Shown here: piece by piece, positions 8,963 to 17,488 of the stretch | Layout of the letters: the number at the start of each line of letters is the position of its first letter | Numbering within the stretch: the first letter of the stretch is position 1 | Assembly (NCBI RefSeq): GCF_010119545.1 | Contig: NZ_JAAEAA010000004.1 | Location: forward strand, 62,001 to 126,000 | Source of the DNA: Pontibacter fetidus | Lineage (GTDB): Bacteria > Bacteroidota > Bacteroidia > Cytophagales > Hymenobacteraceae | Direction of reading: 5' to 3' | Length of the DNA stretch: 64,000 bases | The notes under the pieces: generated by a model | What the model saw: only the letters and a program-made list of their open reading frames with translations | Databases searched by the model: none | What the model was told of the DNA's origin: nothing | Program-made: the position numbers and the translations under genes

Positions 8963-9424
8963 CCCCTTGAGGGGACTACAGGGGTGTTTAATATTATTGG
9001 GTTAATCTTTGAGATGAATAGAAACAGAATTATACCCTATAGAGAAGATCTAAAAGCAAAGGCCAGAGAGCTCAGAAAAAATAGTACGCTCTCTGAAATA
9101 TTGCTTTGGCAGGAAATCAAAGAAAGAAAATTACTTGGCATCCATTTTCATAGGCAAGTCCCGATGCTGGATTTTATAGTTGACTTTTATTGCCATGAAA
9201 TTAAGCTTGCCATTGAAATTGATGGAAGCAGTCACGATTACAATATTAACTATGATATTTTCAAACAAGCTAAAATTGAAAAGTACGGTATCACATTTAT
9301 AAGATTTGATGATTTGGAAGTAAAAAAGAACATGCCAAATGTGTTGAGATCTTTAGAGCAGGAAGTTGAAAGACTTCATAGACAACTCTGCAAAAGTTAA
9401 CACCCCTATAATCCCCTCAAGGGG
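8963..9424. mobile_element. Candidate DUF559 element with 26-bp terminal inverted repeats
   Basis: The left arm is at 8963-8988 and the right arm at 9399-9424. They are inverted copies differing at 2 of 26 positions. Each arm is itself a small palindrome (CCCCTTGAGGGG) followed by a spacer and GGGGTGTT. Between them lies one gene, a DUF559 endonuclease, whose stop codon overlaps the right arm and whose ATG is 25 bases inside the left arm. A solo arm occurs at 36231-36256. The layout suggests a minimal mobile or repeat-mobilising unit; mobility is inferred. Confidence 0.6.
9014..9400 (+). CDS. DUF559 family endonuclease-like protein
   Basis: About 128 residues from the ATG at 9014; a longer frame starting at 8954 would run through the inverted repeat and is unlikely. 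The sequence is a DUF559/Vsr-like PD-(D/E)XK nuclease domain: A-R-x-L-R-K-N-S-T-L-S-E, then F-H-R-Q-V-P, D-F-I-V-D-F-Y-C and I-E-I-D-G-S-S-H, which hold the likely acidic active-site residues, and R-F-D-D near the end. The target is unknown. The gene is AT-rich compared with its neighbours (many AAA/ATT codons) and is tightly enclosed by inverted repeats, both signs of transfer. Confidence 0.85.
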   Translation: MNRNRIIPYREDLKAKARELRKNSTLSEILLWQEIKERKLLGIHFHRQVPMLDFIVDFYCHEIKLAIEIDGSSHDYNINYDIFKQAKIEKYGITFIRFDDLEVKKNMPNVLRSLEQEVERLHRQLCKS

Positions 9425-9530
9425 ATAGTCACAATTACGTATCTCAAATTCTCACCTCATCTAAAAACATATACTCAACCTATATATCCAAAAAAGTATA
9501 GAACTATACCTTAATTCGGAGTATAGTTTT

Positions 9531-9538
9531 TAAATTTG
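9531..9538 (+). promoter_or_regulatory. Bacteroidota -7 box upstream of the carboxylase gene
   Basis: TAAATTTG fits TAnnTTTG, 48 bases before the ATG at 9586. It lies in an AT-rich stretch that also carries AGTATA repeats; no clear -33 TTG is visible. Confidence 0.45.
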
Positions 9539-9585
9539 GGGAATATATAGACTGTACATTATAAATTAGTTATACAACAATTTAC

Positions 9586-11145
9586 ATGGCTGGAGAAATC
9601 AGAGAAGCCCAACTGGCAACACTGGACCGCAAAAACGCGGAAGCATTGCTGGGTGGCGGACAAGACCGAATAGATGCACAACACAAAAAAGGCAAACTAA
9701 CTGCGCGCGAGCGTATCCATTTACTAATGGACGAAGGCTCTTTTGAAGAGATCGGCAAGTTTGTAATGCACCGCTCGAAGGATTTTGGCCTGGATAAACA
9801 GTATTACTTAGGCGATGGTGTGGTAACCGGTTATGGTACTGTGCACGGTCGTTTGGTGTATGTTTTCTCTCAGGATTTTACGGTACTAGGTGGCTCGCTT
9901 TCTGAAACACATGCAGAGAAGATCGTGAAGATAATGGAGCTGGCCATGAAAAATGGTGCTCCGGTTATCGGCCTGAACGACTCTGGTGGTGCGCGTATCC
10001 AGGAAGGTGTGGTATCACTGGGTGGTTATGCGGATATCTTCTACCGTAATACACTGGCTTCCGGCGTTATCCCTCAGATTTCGGCTATTATGGGGCCATG
10101 CGCGGGTGGCGCGGTTTACTCGCCTGCCATCACCGACTTTATCATGATGGTGGAAGACACGTCCTACATGTTCGTGACTGGTCCAAACGTGGTGAAAACA
10201 GTAACACATGAAAATGTAACTTCGGAAGAACTGGGCGGCGCGAGCACGCACAGCACCAAGAGCGGCGTTACACATTTCTCTTGTGCCAACGAAGTAGAAT
10301 GTATCAACCACATCAAAAAATTACTGAGCTATATTCCTCAGAACTGCGAAGAGCTGCCTCCTGCCTTGCCTTACGAAGCCGGACAAGACGAAACCCGTTC
10401 TGTGCTTGATACTATAGTTCCGGAAAACCCGAACCAACCTTATGACATCCGTGAAGTAATTGAAGGCATTATTGATGCCGACTCTTTCTTTGAAGTACAC
10501 AAGAATTTTGGCGATAACATTGTAGTTGGTTTTGCCCGTTTGGGTGGCCGCAGCATTGGTATAGTTGGTAACCAGCCTGCTGTGCTTGCCGGCGTACTGG
10601 ATATTAACGCCAGCACCAAAGCTGCCCGTTTCGTACGTTTCTGCGATTGCTTTAATGTGCCTCTTTTAGTTCTGGAAGATGTTCCGGGCTTTTTACCAGG
10701 CACAGACCAGGAATGGCGTGGCATCATCACCAACGGTGCTAAACTACTTTATGCGTTCTGCGAGGCAACTGTTCCGCGTATCACGGTTATCACCCGCAAG
10801 GCCTATGGTGGCGCTTACGACGTTATGAACTCCAAGCACATTGGTGCCGACATGAACTATGCCTGGCCAACTGCCGAGATCGCCGTAATGGGTGCACAGG
10901 GAGCCGCTGAGATCATCTTTAAGCGCGAAATTGCCGAAGCTGAAGACCCTGCGGCTAAACTTGCTGAGAAAGTACAGGAGTATAAAGACAAATTTGCAAC
11001 ACCGTACCGTGCCGCGCATCGTGGTTTTATTGATGAGGTTATACTTCCGTCTGAAACCCGTGCTAAATTAATAAAAGCATTTAAGATGCTGGAAAACAAG
11101 GCGGTAACGCTACCACGCAAGAAACACGGCAACATTCCGCTTTAA
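9586..11145 (+). CDS. Acyl-CoA carboxylase carboxyltransferase (beta) subunit, propionyl-CoA type
   Basis: 519 residues, the usual size for PccB/MmdA-type carboxyltransferases, which move CO2 from carboxybiotin to propionyl- or acetyl-CoA. Visible signatures are the N-terminal [19 protein letters not shown] block, the crotonase-like oxyanion region [26 protein letters not shown] and the C-terminal [11 protein letters not shown] and [12 protein letters not shown] segments. Methylmalonyl-CoA decarboxylase alpha subunits share this architecture. No biotin carboxylase or carrier gene is adjacent, so the partner subunits must lie elsewhere. Confidence 0.93.
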   Translation: MAGEIREAQLATLDRKNAEALLGGGQDRIDAQHKKGKLTARERIHLLMDEGSFEEIGKFVMHRSKDFGLDKQYYLGDGVVTGYGTVHGRLVYVFSQDFTVLGGSLSETHAEKIVKIMELAMKNGAPVIGLNDSGGARIQEGVVSLGGYADIFYRNTLASGVIPQISAIMGPCAGGAVYSPAITDFIMMVEDTSYMFVTGPNVVKTVTHENVTSEELGGASTHSTKSGVTHFSCANEVECINHIKKLLSYIPQNCEELPPALPYEAGQDETRSVLDTIVPENPNQPYDIREVIEGIIDADSFFEVHKNFGDNIVVGFARLGGRSIGIVGNQPAVLAGVLDINASTKAARFVRFCDCFNVPLLVLEDVPGFLPGTDQEWRGIITNGAKLLYAFCEATVPRITVITRKAYGGAYDVMNSKHIGADMNYAWPTAEIAVMGAQGAAEIIFKREIAEAEDPAAKLAEKVQEYKDKFATPYRAAHRGFIDEVILPSETRAKLIKAFKMLENKAVTLPRKKHGNIPL

Positions 11146-11254
11146 TTTAATTAGAAATTAAAAAAACAGAAATTAGAATTGGTGTGTAAAAATCGCTGCA
11201 AAACATGGTTTTCTGATTTTTAATTTCTAATTTTTAAACCCTAAAGACCCAAGC

Positions 11255-12325
11255 ATGAGACAAGAATCTTTCGACTTCCTGCAGAAATACCTGAACAACT
11301 CCTCTCCTACCGGCTTTGAGTCGGAAGGGCAGAAATTGTGGCTGGACTATATAAAACCATACATTGACGATTACTTTGTAGATACTTACGGCACCGTGGT
11401 AGGTGTAATTAACCCCGAGGCAGAGTATAAAGTAGTGATAGAAGCACACGCCGATGAAATCAGCTGGTTTGTGAACTACATTACCCCGGAAGGCTATATT
11501 TACCTGAAGCGCAACGGTGGCTCCGATGCCCTGATCGCACCTTCGAAACGCGTAAATATCTACACAGCTAAAGGCATAGTGAAAGCTGTTTTCGGATGGC
11601 CGGCCATACACGTGCGCAAAGTAGAGCAGGACAAAGCACCAACTATAGAAACGGTATTTTTAGACTGTGGTGCTGCTAACCGCGAGGAAGTGGAGAAGAT
11701 GGGCATACACGTTGGCTGCGTAGCTACTTTCGAAGATGAGTTTACCGTGATGAACGATAAATTCTATGTTGGTCGTGCACTGGATAACCGTGTAGGTGGC
11801 TTTATGATAGCTGAAGTAGCCCGCCTGATACATGAGCGCAAGCACAACCTGCCATTTGGTTTATACATTGTAAATGCAGTGCAGGAAGAAATTGGTTTAC
11901 GTGGTGCAGAGATGATCGCACACCGCATTAAGCCGGATGTAGCTATAGTTACTGACGTTACACACGACACGCAGTCACCGATGTATGAGAAGAAAACCAG
12001 CGGCGATATCCATTGCGGTAAAGGACCGGTTATAGCTTACGGACCTGCTGTACAAAACAATGTGCGCGACCTGATCATCAATACAGCCCAGGAAAAAGAA
12101 ATTCCGTTCCAGCGTTCGGCTGTTTCACGTGCAACCGGCACCGACACCGATGCATTTGCTTATTCTAATGCTGGTGTGGCTTCGGCGCTTATTTCGCTTC
12201 CGCTGAAGTATATGCACACTACTGTAGAGACCGTGCATAAGGATGATGTGGAGAATGTGATCAAACTGATCTACGAAACGATACTGAAAATTGAAGACAA
12301 GCAGGATTTCCGATACCTGAAATAA
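11255..12325 (+). CDS. M42 family metallopeptidase (deblocking/glutamyl aminopeptidase)
   Basis: 356 residues, typical for M42 di-metal aminopeptidases. The metal and catalytic segments are visible: E-A-H-A-D-E near residue 67, A-L-D-N-R-V-G-G-F around 172, the general base in Q-E-E-I-G-L-R-G-A around 210, T-D-V-T-H-D, and the C-terminal MHTTVETVHKDDV with its His ligand. The family removes N-terminal residues from peptides in the cytosol. The gene follows the carboxylase gene by about 110 bases and has its own terminator. Confidence 0.93.
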   Translation: MRQESFDFLQKYLNNSSPTGFESEGQKLWLDYIKPYIDDYFVDTYGTVVGVINPEAEYKVVIEAHADEISWFVNYITPEGYIYLKRNGGSDALIAPSKRVNIYTAKGIVKAVFGWPAIHVRKVEQDKAPTIETVFLDCGAANREEVEKMGIHVGCVATFEDEFTVMNDKFYVGRALDNRVGGFMIAEVARLIHERKHNLPFGLYIVNAVQEEIGLRGAEMIAHRIKPDVAIVTDVTHDTQSPMYEKKTSGDIHCGKGPVIAYGPAVQNNVRDLIINTAQEKEIPFQRSAVSRATGTDTDAFAYSNAGVASALISLPLKYMHTTVETVHKDDVENVIKLIYETILKIEDKQDFRYLK

Positions 12326-12349
12326 GACCTTATACTTTTAGCCAAGTAT

Positions 12350-12386
12350 AAAACCCCAAGGCCTCGCGAGAGCTTTGGGGTTTTGT
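12350..12386 (+). terminator. Rho-independent terminator after the M42 peptidase gene
   Basis: AAAACCCCAAG pairs with CTTTGGGGTTTT across a short GC-containing loop, followed by T-rich DNA. Confidence 0.85.
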
Positions 12387-12431
12387 TTTTAGGGATAATA
12401 CTGTAACTTACTGTTATAAAACCCGCTCCCC

Positions 12432-12674
12432 ATGAAACGTTATCAATTCTGGCTCCTGATCTGGCTCCCGTGGCTGGCGCTTATAGTTACTGTTTTGCTT
12501 CGTGATGGTGCTCCCTTTCCGTGGGTATTTGCCATCAACACACTCATCCTAAACCTGATAGCCACCAATGTTCGTCGCCGGCAGCTTGGCATGAACCTGG
12601 CATCAACTATAAAAGCGATGGTGCCAGGCGTAGGTTATCATGAATGGAAACGCTTGTATTTTGCTAAACCATAA
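12432..12674 (+). CDS. Small two-helix membrane protein, copy 1 of a tandem pair
   Basis: 80 residues with hydrophobic segments at about residues 5-22 and 28-46, then a basic stretch and a conserved C-terminal end, K-R-L-Y-F-A-K-P. It is a clear paralogue of the next gene: both start M-x-R-Y-x-F-W, share PW-x-A-L in the first helix, R-R-x-x-G-M in the middle, and end LYFAKP. The two lie 11 bases apart and form one transcription unit closed by a terminator at 12929. I recognise no named family; function unknown. Confidence 0.75.
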   Translation: MKRYQFWLLIWLPWLALIVTVLLRDGAPFPWVFAINTLILNLIATNVRRRQLGMNLASTIKAMVPGVGYHEWKRLYFAKP

Positions 12675-12685
12675 AGACTACAATT

Positions 12686-12928
12686 ATGAACCGCTACTTT
12701 TTCTGGATTTTAATGGTGCTGCCATGGACGGCTTTGACTATCTATATTACTACACGCGAAGATGCTGAGATAACCACGTTTATCTTTCTGTCGCTGTTGA
12801 TCTACATTGTAACTATAATTGAATTGCGAAGAAGAAAAATAGGAATGACAGGTGTGGATGTTCTGAAATCACTGGTTCCGTTTGTTGGCCTGAAGCAGCG
12901 CCAGAAACTATATTTTGCCAAACCGTAA
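12686..12928 (+). CDS. Small two-helix membrane protein, copy 2 of a tandem pair
   Basis: 80 residues, the same length and topology as the preceding gene. There are hydrophobic helices at about residues 5-22 and 30-46, a basic R-R-R-K-I-G-M segment, then an amphipathic end K-L-Y-F-A-K-P. Divergence from copy 1 is large outside these positions, so the duplication is not recent. Location is probably the inner membrane. No function can be assigned. Confidence 0.75.
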   Translation: MNRYFFWILMVLPWTALTIYITTREDAEITTFIFLSLLIYIVTIIELRRRKIGMTGVDVLKSLVPFVGLKQRQKLYFAKP

Positions 12929-12963
12929 ACACTCACAGGTCTGAAAGACACTGTGAGTGTTTC
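12929..12963 (+). terminator. Rho-independent terminator after the small membrane pair
   Basis: ACACTCACAG pairs with CTGTGAGTGT around a 12-base loop and is followed by TTTCC. It overlaps the GTG at 12957 that the longest downstream frame would need, which argues against that start. Confidence 0.75.
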
Positions 12964-12995
12964 CTGACTATTCATTCATCATTATTCATCAATCA

Positions 12996-13778
12996 TTGCT
13001 TTCTTTTACCGACCAAATGGGCCGAAAAGTTATGTTGCTGCAACTTCCGCAGCGTATCATTTCTTTGGTGCCATCACAAACCGAACTGCTTTTTGATTTA
13101 GGCTTGGCCGACCGTATAGTTGGTGTTACTAAATTCTGCATTCACCCAACCACCCAGGTAAAAAGCAAAACTATAGTTGGTGGCACCAAGAATTTTAAAT
13201 TTGATATAATAGCCGAGCTACAACCCGACCTGATCATCGGCAATAAAGAGGAAAACTATAAAGAAGGTATTGAAGCTTTACAGCAGAAGTATAATGTTTG
13301 GATGAGCGATATCTATACTTTGGAAGATGCGCTGGAAATGATGCGACAGGTTGGCAAACTTACAGGCACACAAACTATAGCGCAGCAGCTAACCCAAATT
13401 ATAGTAACCAGATTTGCACAACTACAGCCAGCGCAGCCACCTATAAAAGCAGCTTATTTTATCTGGCGAAAGCCTTATATGGCTGTTGGCGGCAACAATT
13501 TTATAGACAATATGCTGCAATTATGCGGTTTCGAAAATATCTTTTCCGACCTGGATCGTTATCCTCAGATTTCACCCGAGCAATTGCAGCAAGCTGATCC
13601 TCAACTCATTTTACTATCCTCTGAGCCTTACCCTTTCCAGGAAAAACACATTGCCGAGTTTCAGGAGCTATGCCCAAAAGCAACTATAAAAGTGGTAGAT
13701 GGCGAGATGTTCAGTTGGTATGGTAGCAGGCTTACTAAAGCTCCGGCGTACCTACAGAGTGTAATTGCTGAAGTATAA
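12996..13778 (+). CDS. Helical-backbone metal receptor (BtuF/FepB-like substrate-binding protein)
   Basis: About 260 residues of the periplasmic-binding-protein (cobalamin/Fe3+) type, with I-I-S-L-V-P-S-Q-T-E-L-L-F-D-L-G-L, V-G-V-T-K-F-C and L-x-P-D-L-I-I-G-N-K-E-E-N as in stand-alone BtuF-like proteins. The start is uncertain: the longest frame opens at a GTG inside the upstream terminator, so TTG at 12996 (giving LSFTDQMGRK) or ATG at 13017 is more likely. None gives a signal peptide, as is common in this cytosolic-looking subgroup. No ABC permease or ATPase is adjacent. Ligand unknown. Confidence 0.82.
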   Translation: MLSFTDQMGRKVMLLQLPQRIISLVPSQTELLFDLGLADRIVGVTKFCIHPTTQVKSKTIVGGTKNFKFDIIAELQPDLIIGNKEENYKEGIEALQQKYNVWMSDIYTLEDALEMMRQVGKLTGTQTIAQQLTQIIVTRFAQLQPAQPPIKAAYFIWRKPYMAVGGNNFIDNMLQLCGFENIFSDLDRYPQISPEQLQQADPQLILLSSEPYPFQEKHIAEFQELCPKATIKVVDGEMFSWYGSRLTKAPAYLQSVIAEV

Positions 13779-13800
13779 TTGCAAGTAACCTGCTTAATTA

Positions 13801-15027
13801 CTAGCTCATAACCACCTTAAAACCCGCTTTTTCCAGATCATCCCAGAAACCCGGGTAGGATTTGCGTACTACACTTGGTTCCTGGATTTGTACGGGCTCG
13901 AGCAAGGCAATTGGTGCAAAAGCCATGGCCATACGGTGGTCCTGGTATGTTCTGAAAGCAAGTTCGCGTTTGGTAATAATCGCGGGCTCCATCCGGAAAA
14001 CGCCGGGCGTGATCTCATTTAGTGACGCCCCCATAGTTAGCACTTCTATTTGTAATGCCTGTATTCGGTCGGTTTCTTTAATGCGCAGGCTTTCTACCCC
14101 GGTCATTTCTAAGGTAACTCCTAAGGCAGCGCACAGGGCAACTATAGTTTGGGCAAGATCCGGACAATTGGTAAAGTCATAGGCTAAGCGTTTTTGGCAA
14201 TGCTTTTTAGAAAGCTCAACACCGTTTTCTGTAAATCCGGTATAAACGCCCAGCCGGTTCATGATGTCAACTATAGCGCTGTCGCCTTGGTATGAATTTC
14301 GTTTTAAGCCCGGTAAGGTAATTTCAGCTTCCTTTGCCAATGCCACCATACTATACCAGTAGCTCGCCGCCGACCAGTCGGGCTCTACAGTAAAAGTGGC
14401 TGGCTTATAGTTTTGGTGTGCTACCGTGATCGTATTTTCTTCAAACGTTGCTGATACGCCAAAGTGCTGCATCAGTGCCAGTGTCATGTCGATGTAAGGA
14501 CGACTTCCGATCTTGCCTTCCAACTCCAGCACCAATCCGTCGGGTAGCAAAGGTGCTATCATAAGCAACGCAGAAATATACTGGCTGCTGATGTCGCTGC
14601 GTACTTTCAGGTGCTTTTTACCATTACCCTTAAAATCGTTGATCTTTAAAGGCGGAAACCCTTCTTCTTTCAGGTAATCTATCGTTGCGCCTAACTCACG
14701 CAGGGCATCCACTAAAACTTTAATAGGCCGCTGGCACATGCGCTCGGTTCCAGTCAGGGTTTTCTGCTGGCCTGTAACGGCATAATACGCTGTCAGGAAA
14801 CGCATCACAGTTCCGGCATCCTCAGCATCTACCGTTTCGGTATCGGTTTGCAGTAAACGGTTTAGCAGTTGGGTATCGTTGGCTTCGGAAAGGTTTTCTA
14901 TAGTTGCGTTTCCGCCTGCCAAAGCTGCTATAATTAAGGCGCGGTTTGCTTCACTCTTGGATGCAGGCAGGTCTATAGTTGCTTTAAGTATACCCGTAGG
15001 ATGTGTGAGCGTAGCAGTTTTTATCAT
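13801..15027 (-). CDS. aroA: 3-phosphoshikimate 1-carboxyvinyltransferase (EPSP synthase)
   Basis: 408 residues. It catalyses the sixth shikimate step, joining PEP to shikimate-3-phosphate in the cytosol. Signatures visible are LPASKSEANRALIIAAL near the N-terminus, G-T-V-M-R-F-L-T-A, R-M-C-Q-R-P-I, the K-E-T-D-R-I-Q-A-L segment and YQDHRMAMAFAP near the C-terminus. The usual LPGSKS is LPASKS here. The gene overlaps aroB by four bases (15024-15027, ATGA), so translation is coupled. Confidence 0.96.
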   Translation of the reverse strand: MIKTATLTHPTGILKATIDLPASKSEANRALIIAALAGGNATIENLSEANDTQLLNRLLQTDTETVDAEDAGTVMRFLTAYYAVTGQQKTLTGTERMCQRPIKVLVDALRELGATIDYLKEEGFPPLKINDFKGNGKKHLKVRSDISSQYISALLMIAPLLPDGLVLELEGKIGSRPYIDMTLALMQHFGVSATFEENTITVAHQNYKPATFTVEPDWSAASYWYSMVALAKEAEITLPGLKRNSYQGDSAIVDIMNRLGVYTGFTENGVELSKKHCQKRLAYDFTNCPDLAQTIVALCAALGVTLEMTGVESLRIKETDRIQALQIEVLTMGASLNEITPGVFRMEPAIITKRELAFRTYQDHRMAMAFAPIALLEPVQIQEPSVVRKSYPGFWDDLEKAGFKVVMS

Positions 15028-16061
15028 ATCAAAGAGTAATAGCGTAAAGCCTCCTGAATTTCGGGTAAGGTAACGGGCTGGTCGTACACGGCTTTACCTA
15101 TACGTTCCAACAAAGTACAGTTTATAGTTGCGCCCGTGTTCTTTTTATCCTGTAGCGCAAAGCGGCTTATAGTTTGGATGTCATCTTCCGAAAGAGGCAC
15201 TTTCTCATATACGGATACCAGAAAAGTCTCAATCTTATCTAAGGATTTTTTATCAAGCAACCCTTTTTTAACTGACAGGTACGTTTCTGCGATCATGCCG
15301 ATGGCGATGGCTTCGCCGTGCAGTAGTTCTCGACCGGGTTTTTCAAGCAGGTAACTTTCTACGGCATGGCCAATCGTATGGCCAAAATTCAGCACTTTCC
15401 TGTAGCCGCCTTCCAGTGGGTCAGCCTCCACAACCGCAGCTTTTATCCTTACCGAGTGACGTATCAGTTCTTCCCAGTTCTCTGTAAAAAGCCCTACATG
15501 CCGTTGTTCCTCAAACATTTCAGCATCCGCAATAAGCCAATGTTTTATAATTTCAGCGTACCCGGATTTTATCTCGCGCTGCGGTAAGGTCTGTAGAAAA
15601 TCAGGATAGATAAAAACACCCACTGGCTCCTTAAACACACCTAAATGGTTTTTAAGTCCACGGAAATCTACACCTGTTTTGCCGCCTACGCTGGCATCGA
15701 CCTGCGATAAGAGTGTAGTTGGCACTTGTACAAAGTATAAACCGCGCTTGTAAACAGCTGCACAAAAACCGCCCATATCGCCAATCACGCCGCCACCCAA
15801 ATTTACCAGCACCGACCATCGGTCCAGGTGCAGGTCCGTCATTTGTTGCCAGATGTTTTCGCAGGTCTGCAAAGATTTATGGACTTCGCCGCTTTGTATT
15901 TGAATGAGTTGATGCTCTGGCAAGTATGGCTTTACCAGCGGGTAACAATGGTGCAGTGTATTTTCATCAAAAAGTACAGCCACTTTACTGAACGCACGGT
16001 TCTGCAACAATTCTTGTAATTGCTTTAATGCATCAGCGCCTATAGTTATAGTTTCAAACAC
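15024..16061 (-). CDS. aroB: 3-dehydroquinate synthase
   Basis: 345 residues. It converts DAHP to 3-dehydroquinate using NAD and a divalent metal, the second shikimate step. Visible landmarks are the NAD-binding NLGGGVIGDMGGFCAAVYKRG, P-T-T-L-L-S-Q-V-D-A-S-V-G-G-K-T-G-V-D, the K-H-W-L segment and the metal-binding L-N-F-G-H-T-I-G-H-A and L-L-H-G-E-A-I-A-I-G-M blocks. It is the upstream member of the coupled aroB-aroA pair. The DAHP synthase gene lies upstream on the same strand across a 170-base repeat-rich gap. Confidence 0.96.
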   Translation of the reverse strand: MFETITIGADALKQLQELLQNRAFSKVAVLFDENTLHHCYPLVKPYLPEHQLIQIQSGEVHKSLQTCENIWQQMTDLHLDRWSVLVNLGGGVIGDMGGFCAAVYKRGLYFVQVPTTLLSQVDASVGGKTGVDFRGLKNHLGVFKEPVGVFIYPDFLQTLPQREIKSGYAEIIKHWLIADAEMFEEQRHVGLFTENWEELIRHSVRIKAAVVEADPLEGGYRKVLNFGHTIGHAVESYLLEKPGRELLHGEAIAIGMIAETYLSVKKGLLDKKSLDKIETFLVSVYEKVPLSEDDIQTISRFALQDKKNTGATINCTLLERIGKAVYDQPVTLPEIQEALRYYSLI

Positions 16062-16233
16062 TTTGAAGTTAGAAAGTTTGGAAGTTAAAAAGTTAGAAAA
16101 TGAATTTATAGTTAAAGATTTAGGGAGTTAGAGAGGTTCGAAGTATAAAATCAGGAATGAGACATCGGGGAGCAAATCTTTCATCCTAACTTCTCTAACT
16201 CATCCTTTTTCAACTCCTAAACTCCCAAACTCT
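16062..16233. repeat. GTTAGAAAG-type repeat between aroG/Q and aroB
   Basis: The gap holds GAAGTTAGAAAGTTT and AAAAGTTAGAAAAT runs on the left and CTTCTCTAACTC and CTCCTAAACTCCC runs on the right, an imperfect inverted arrangement. It is the same class as 4410-4497 and may form a hairpin between the two genes. Confidence 0.5.
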
Positions 16234-17325
16234 TTAACTATCACCGTTTAAAATTCTGGTTTGTATACGGATAGATTCTGTGTGGATTAAGCGGTAGAGT
16301 TCGGCTACAAAGTCGGGGTTCATGCTCAGTTCTGTTGCCCACTCCGGCCTGCTACGGAAGATCTCTTTCCAGCGACTTATTTGCAAAACCTGTACGTTGT
16401 TCTGCTTTTTATAGTGCCCGATCTGCTCCACCAGTTCCATACGTCTCGCCAAAGCACGTAAAATCTGCTGGTCGGCTTCGTCAATTTGTAAACGTAACTT
16501 CTCGGCACGGTTTATCAGCTCCTGGTCGTCGTAAGTGGTTTTGCGAACCTGTAGTTTGTCAAGTATAGCTGCCAGGCCAGCTGGCGTTACCTGTTGGTCA
16601 GGGTCGCTTAGGGCATTGGCCGGATCAGGGTGCGATTCCAACATGATGCCATCATAGCCCAGGTCAAGCGCTTTCTGGGCTACAGGCAAAAGTAGCTCGC
16701 GGTTACCGGCAATGTGGCTTGGGTCAACTATAAGCGGCAAGCTTCTGAACTTCGATTTCAGCTCAATAGGTATTTGCCAGAAAGGCACGTTTCTATACTT
16801 CGATTTTTCGTAACTCGAGAAGCCACGGTGTATAGCTGCCACATCGGTTATACCTGCATTATACACGCGTTCCAGTGCTCCTATCCATAAAGCCAGGTCT
16901 GGGTTTACCGGGTTTTTAACCATTACAGGCACCTTAGCACCTTGCAAAGCATCGGCAATTTCCTGTACAGCAAAGGGATTAACGGTAGTTCTGGCCCCAA
17001 TCCATAACACATCAATTTCCTGCTTCAGGGCTTCTTCTACGTGGCGGGCAGTGGCAACTTCGGTACTTACGCGCATACCTAGCTCGCGCTTTACACGACC
17101 CAGCCATTGCAGGCCCTGCAAACCAATTCCCTCAAAGGTGTTCGGCCTAGAGCGAGGCTTCCAGATGCCAGCCCGGAATATATCCACTTGCTGCTCGCGC
17201 AAAGCCAGCGCAGTCTGCATTACCTGCTCTTCACTTTCGGCGCTGCACGGGCCGGCTATCATTATCGGCCTATAGTTTGCTCCGGTCAGTTGCCTGAAAA
17301 AATTATCTTCTTCCTTAAACTCCAT
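16234..17325 (-). CDS. aroG: Bifunctional DAHP synthase / chorismate mutase (type II)
   Basis: 363 residues. The N-terminal DAHP synthase (about residues 1-260) has P-I-M-I-A-G-P-C-S-A-E-S, the R-P-N-T-F-E-G-I-G-L-Q-G-L segment, W-I-G-A-R-T-T-V-N-P and V-D-P-S-H-I-A-G-N-R. The C-terminal AroQ-type chorismate mutase (about residues 270-360) has L-R-L-Q-I-D-E-A-D-Q-Q-I-L-x-x-L-A-R-R-M. It links the first step of the shikimate pathway to the phenylalanine/tyrosine branch, and the mutase domain may also mediate feedback control. This fused order is known in Bacteroidota. A TACCTTTG -7 box lies just upstream at 17344-17351. Confidence 0.95.
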   Translation of the reverse strand: MEFKEEDNFFRQLTGANYRPIMIAGPCSAESEEQVMQTALALREQQVDIFRAGIWKPRSRPNTFEGIGLQGLQWLGRVKRELGMRVSTEVATARHVEEALKQEIDVLWIGARTTVNPFAVQEIADALQGAKVPVMVKNPVNPDLALWIGALERVYNAGITDVAAIHRGFSSYEKSKYRNVPFWQIPIELKSKFRSLPLIVDPSHIAGNRELLLPVAQKALDLGYDGIMLESHPDPANALSDPDQQVTPAGLAAILDKLQVRKTTYDDQELINRAEKLRLQIDEADQQILRALARRMELVEQIGHYKKQNNVQVLQISRWKEIFRSRPEWATELSMNPDFVAELYRLIHTESIRIQTRILNGDS

Positions 17326-17343
17326 TTATAAAAACGCTTATCG

Positions 17344-17351
17344 CAAAGGTA
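17344..17351 (-). promoter_or_regulatory. Bacteroidota -7 box upstream of aroG/Q
   Basis: The minus strand reads TACCTTTG followed by C, matching TAnnTTTG, about 20 bases before the start codon. A TTTG about 15 bases further upstream could be the -33 element but is closer than usual. Confidence 0.55.
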
Positions 17352-17459
17352 GTGCAATTTAAAAAGCAAAGTATAATTACAAGTTTAAAAGCCGCGTGCT
17401 AAGTGGGTTGCAACTATAAATCTTACACAAAAACAAATGGATAACTGTTACTGATACAC

Positions 17460-17467
17460 TATCTTTG
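17460..17467 (+). promoter_or_regulatory. Bacteroidota -7 box upstream of proline dehydrogenase
   Basis: TATCTTTG followed by C is a full TAnnTTTG match. It overlaps the TTG at 17465 that opens the longest frame, so transcription begins after that codon and the real start is the ATG at 17489. Confidence 0.65.
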
Positions 17468-17488
17468 CGCTGCAATACAATCCAATTT

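Noticed and set aside
12957..12995. GTG start for the BtuF-like gene
   Set aside because: The codon lies in the 3' arm of the preceding terminator; the TTG at 12996 or the ATG at 13017 is more likely.
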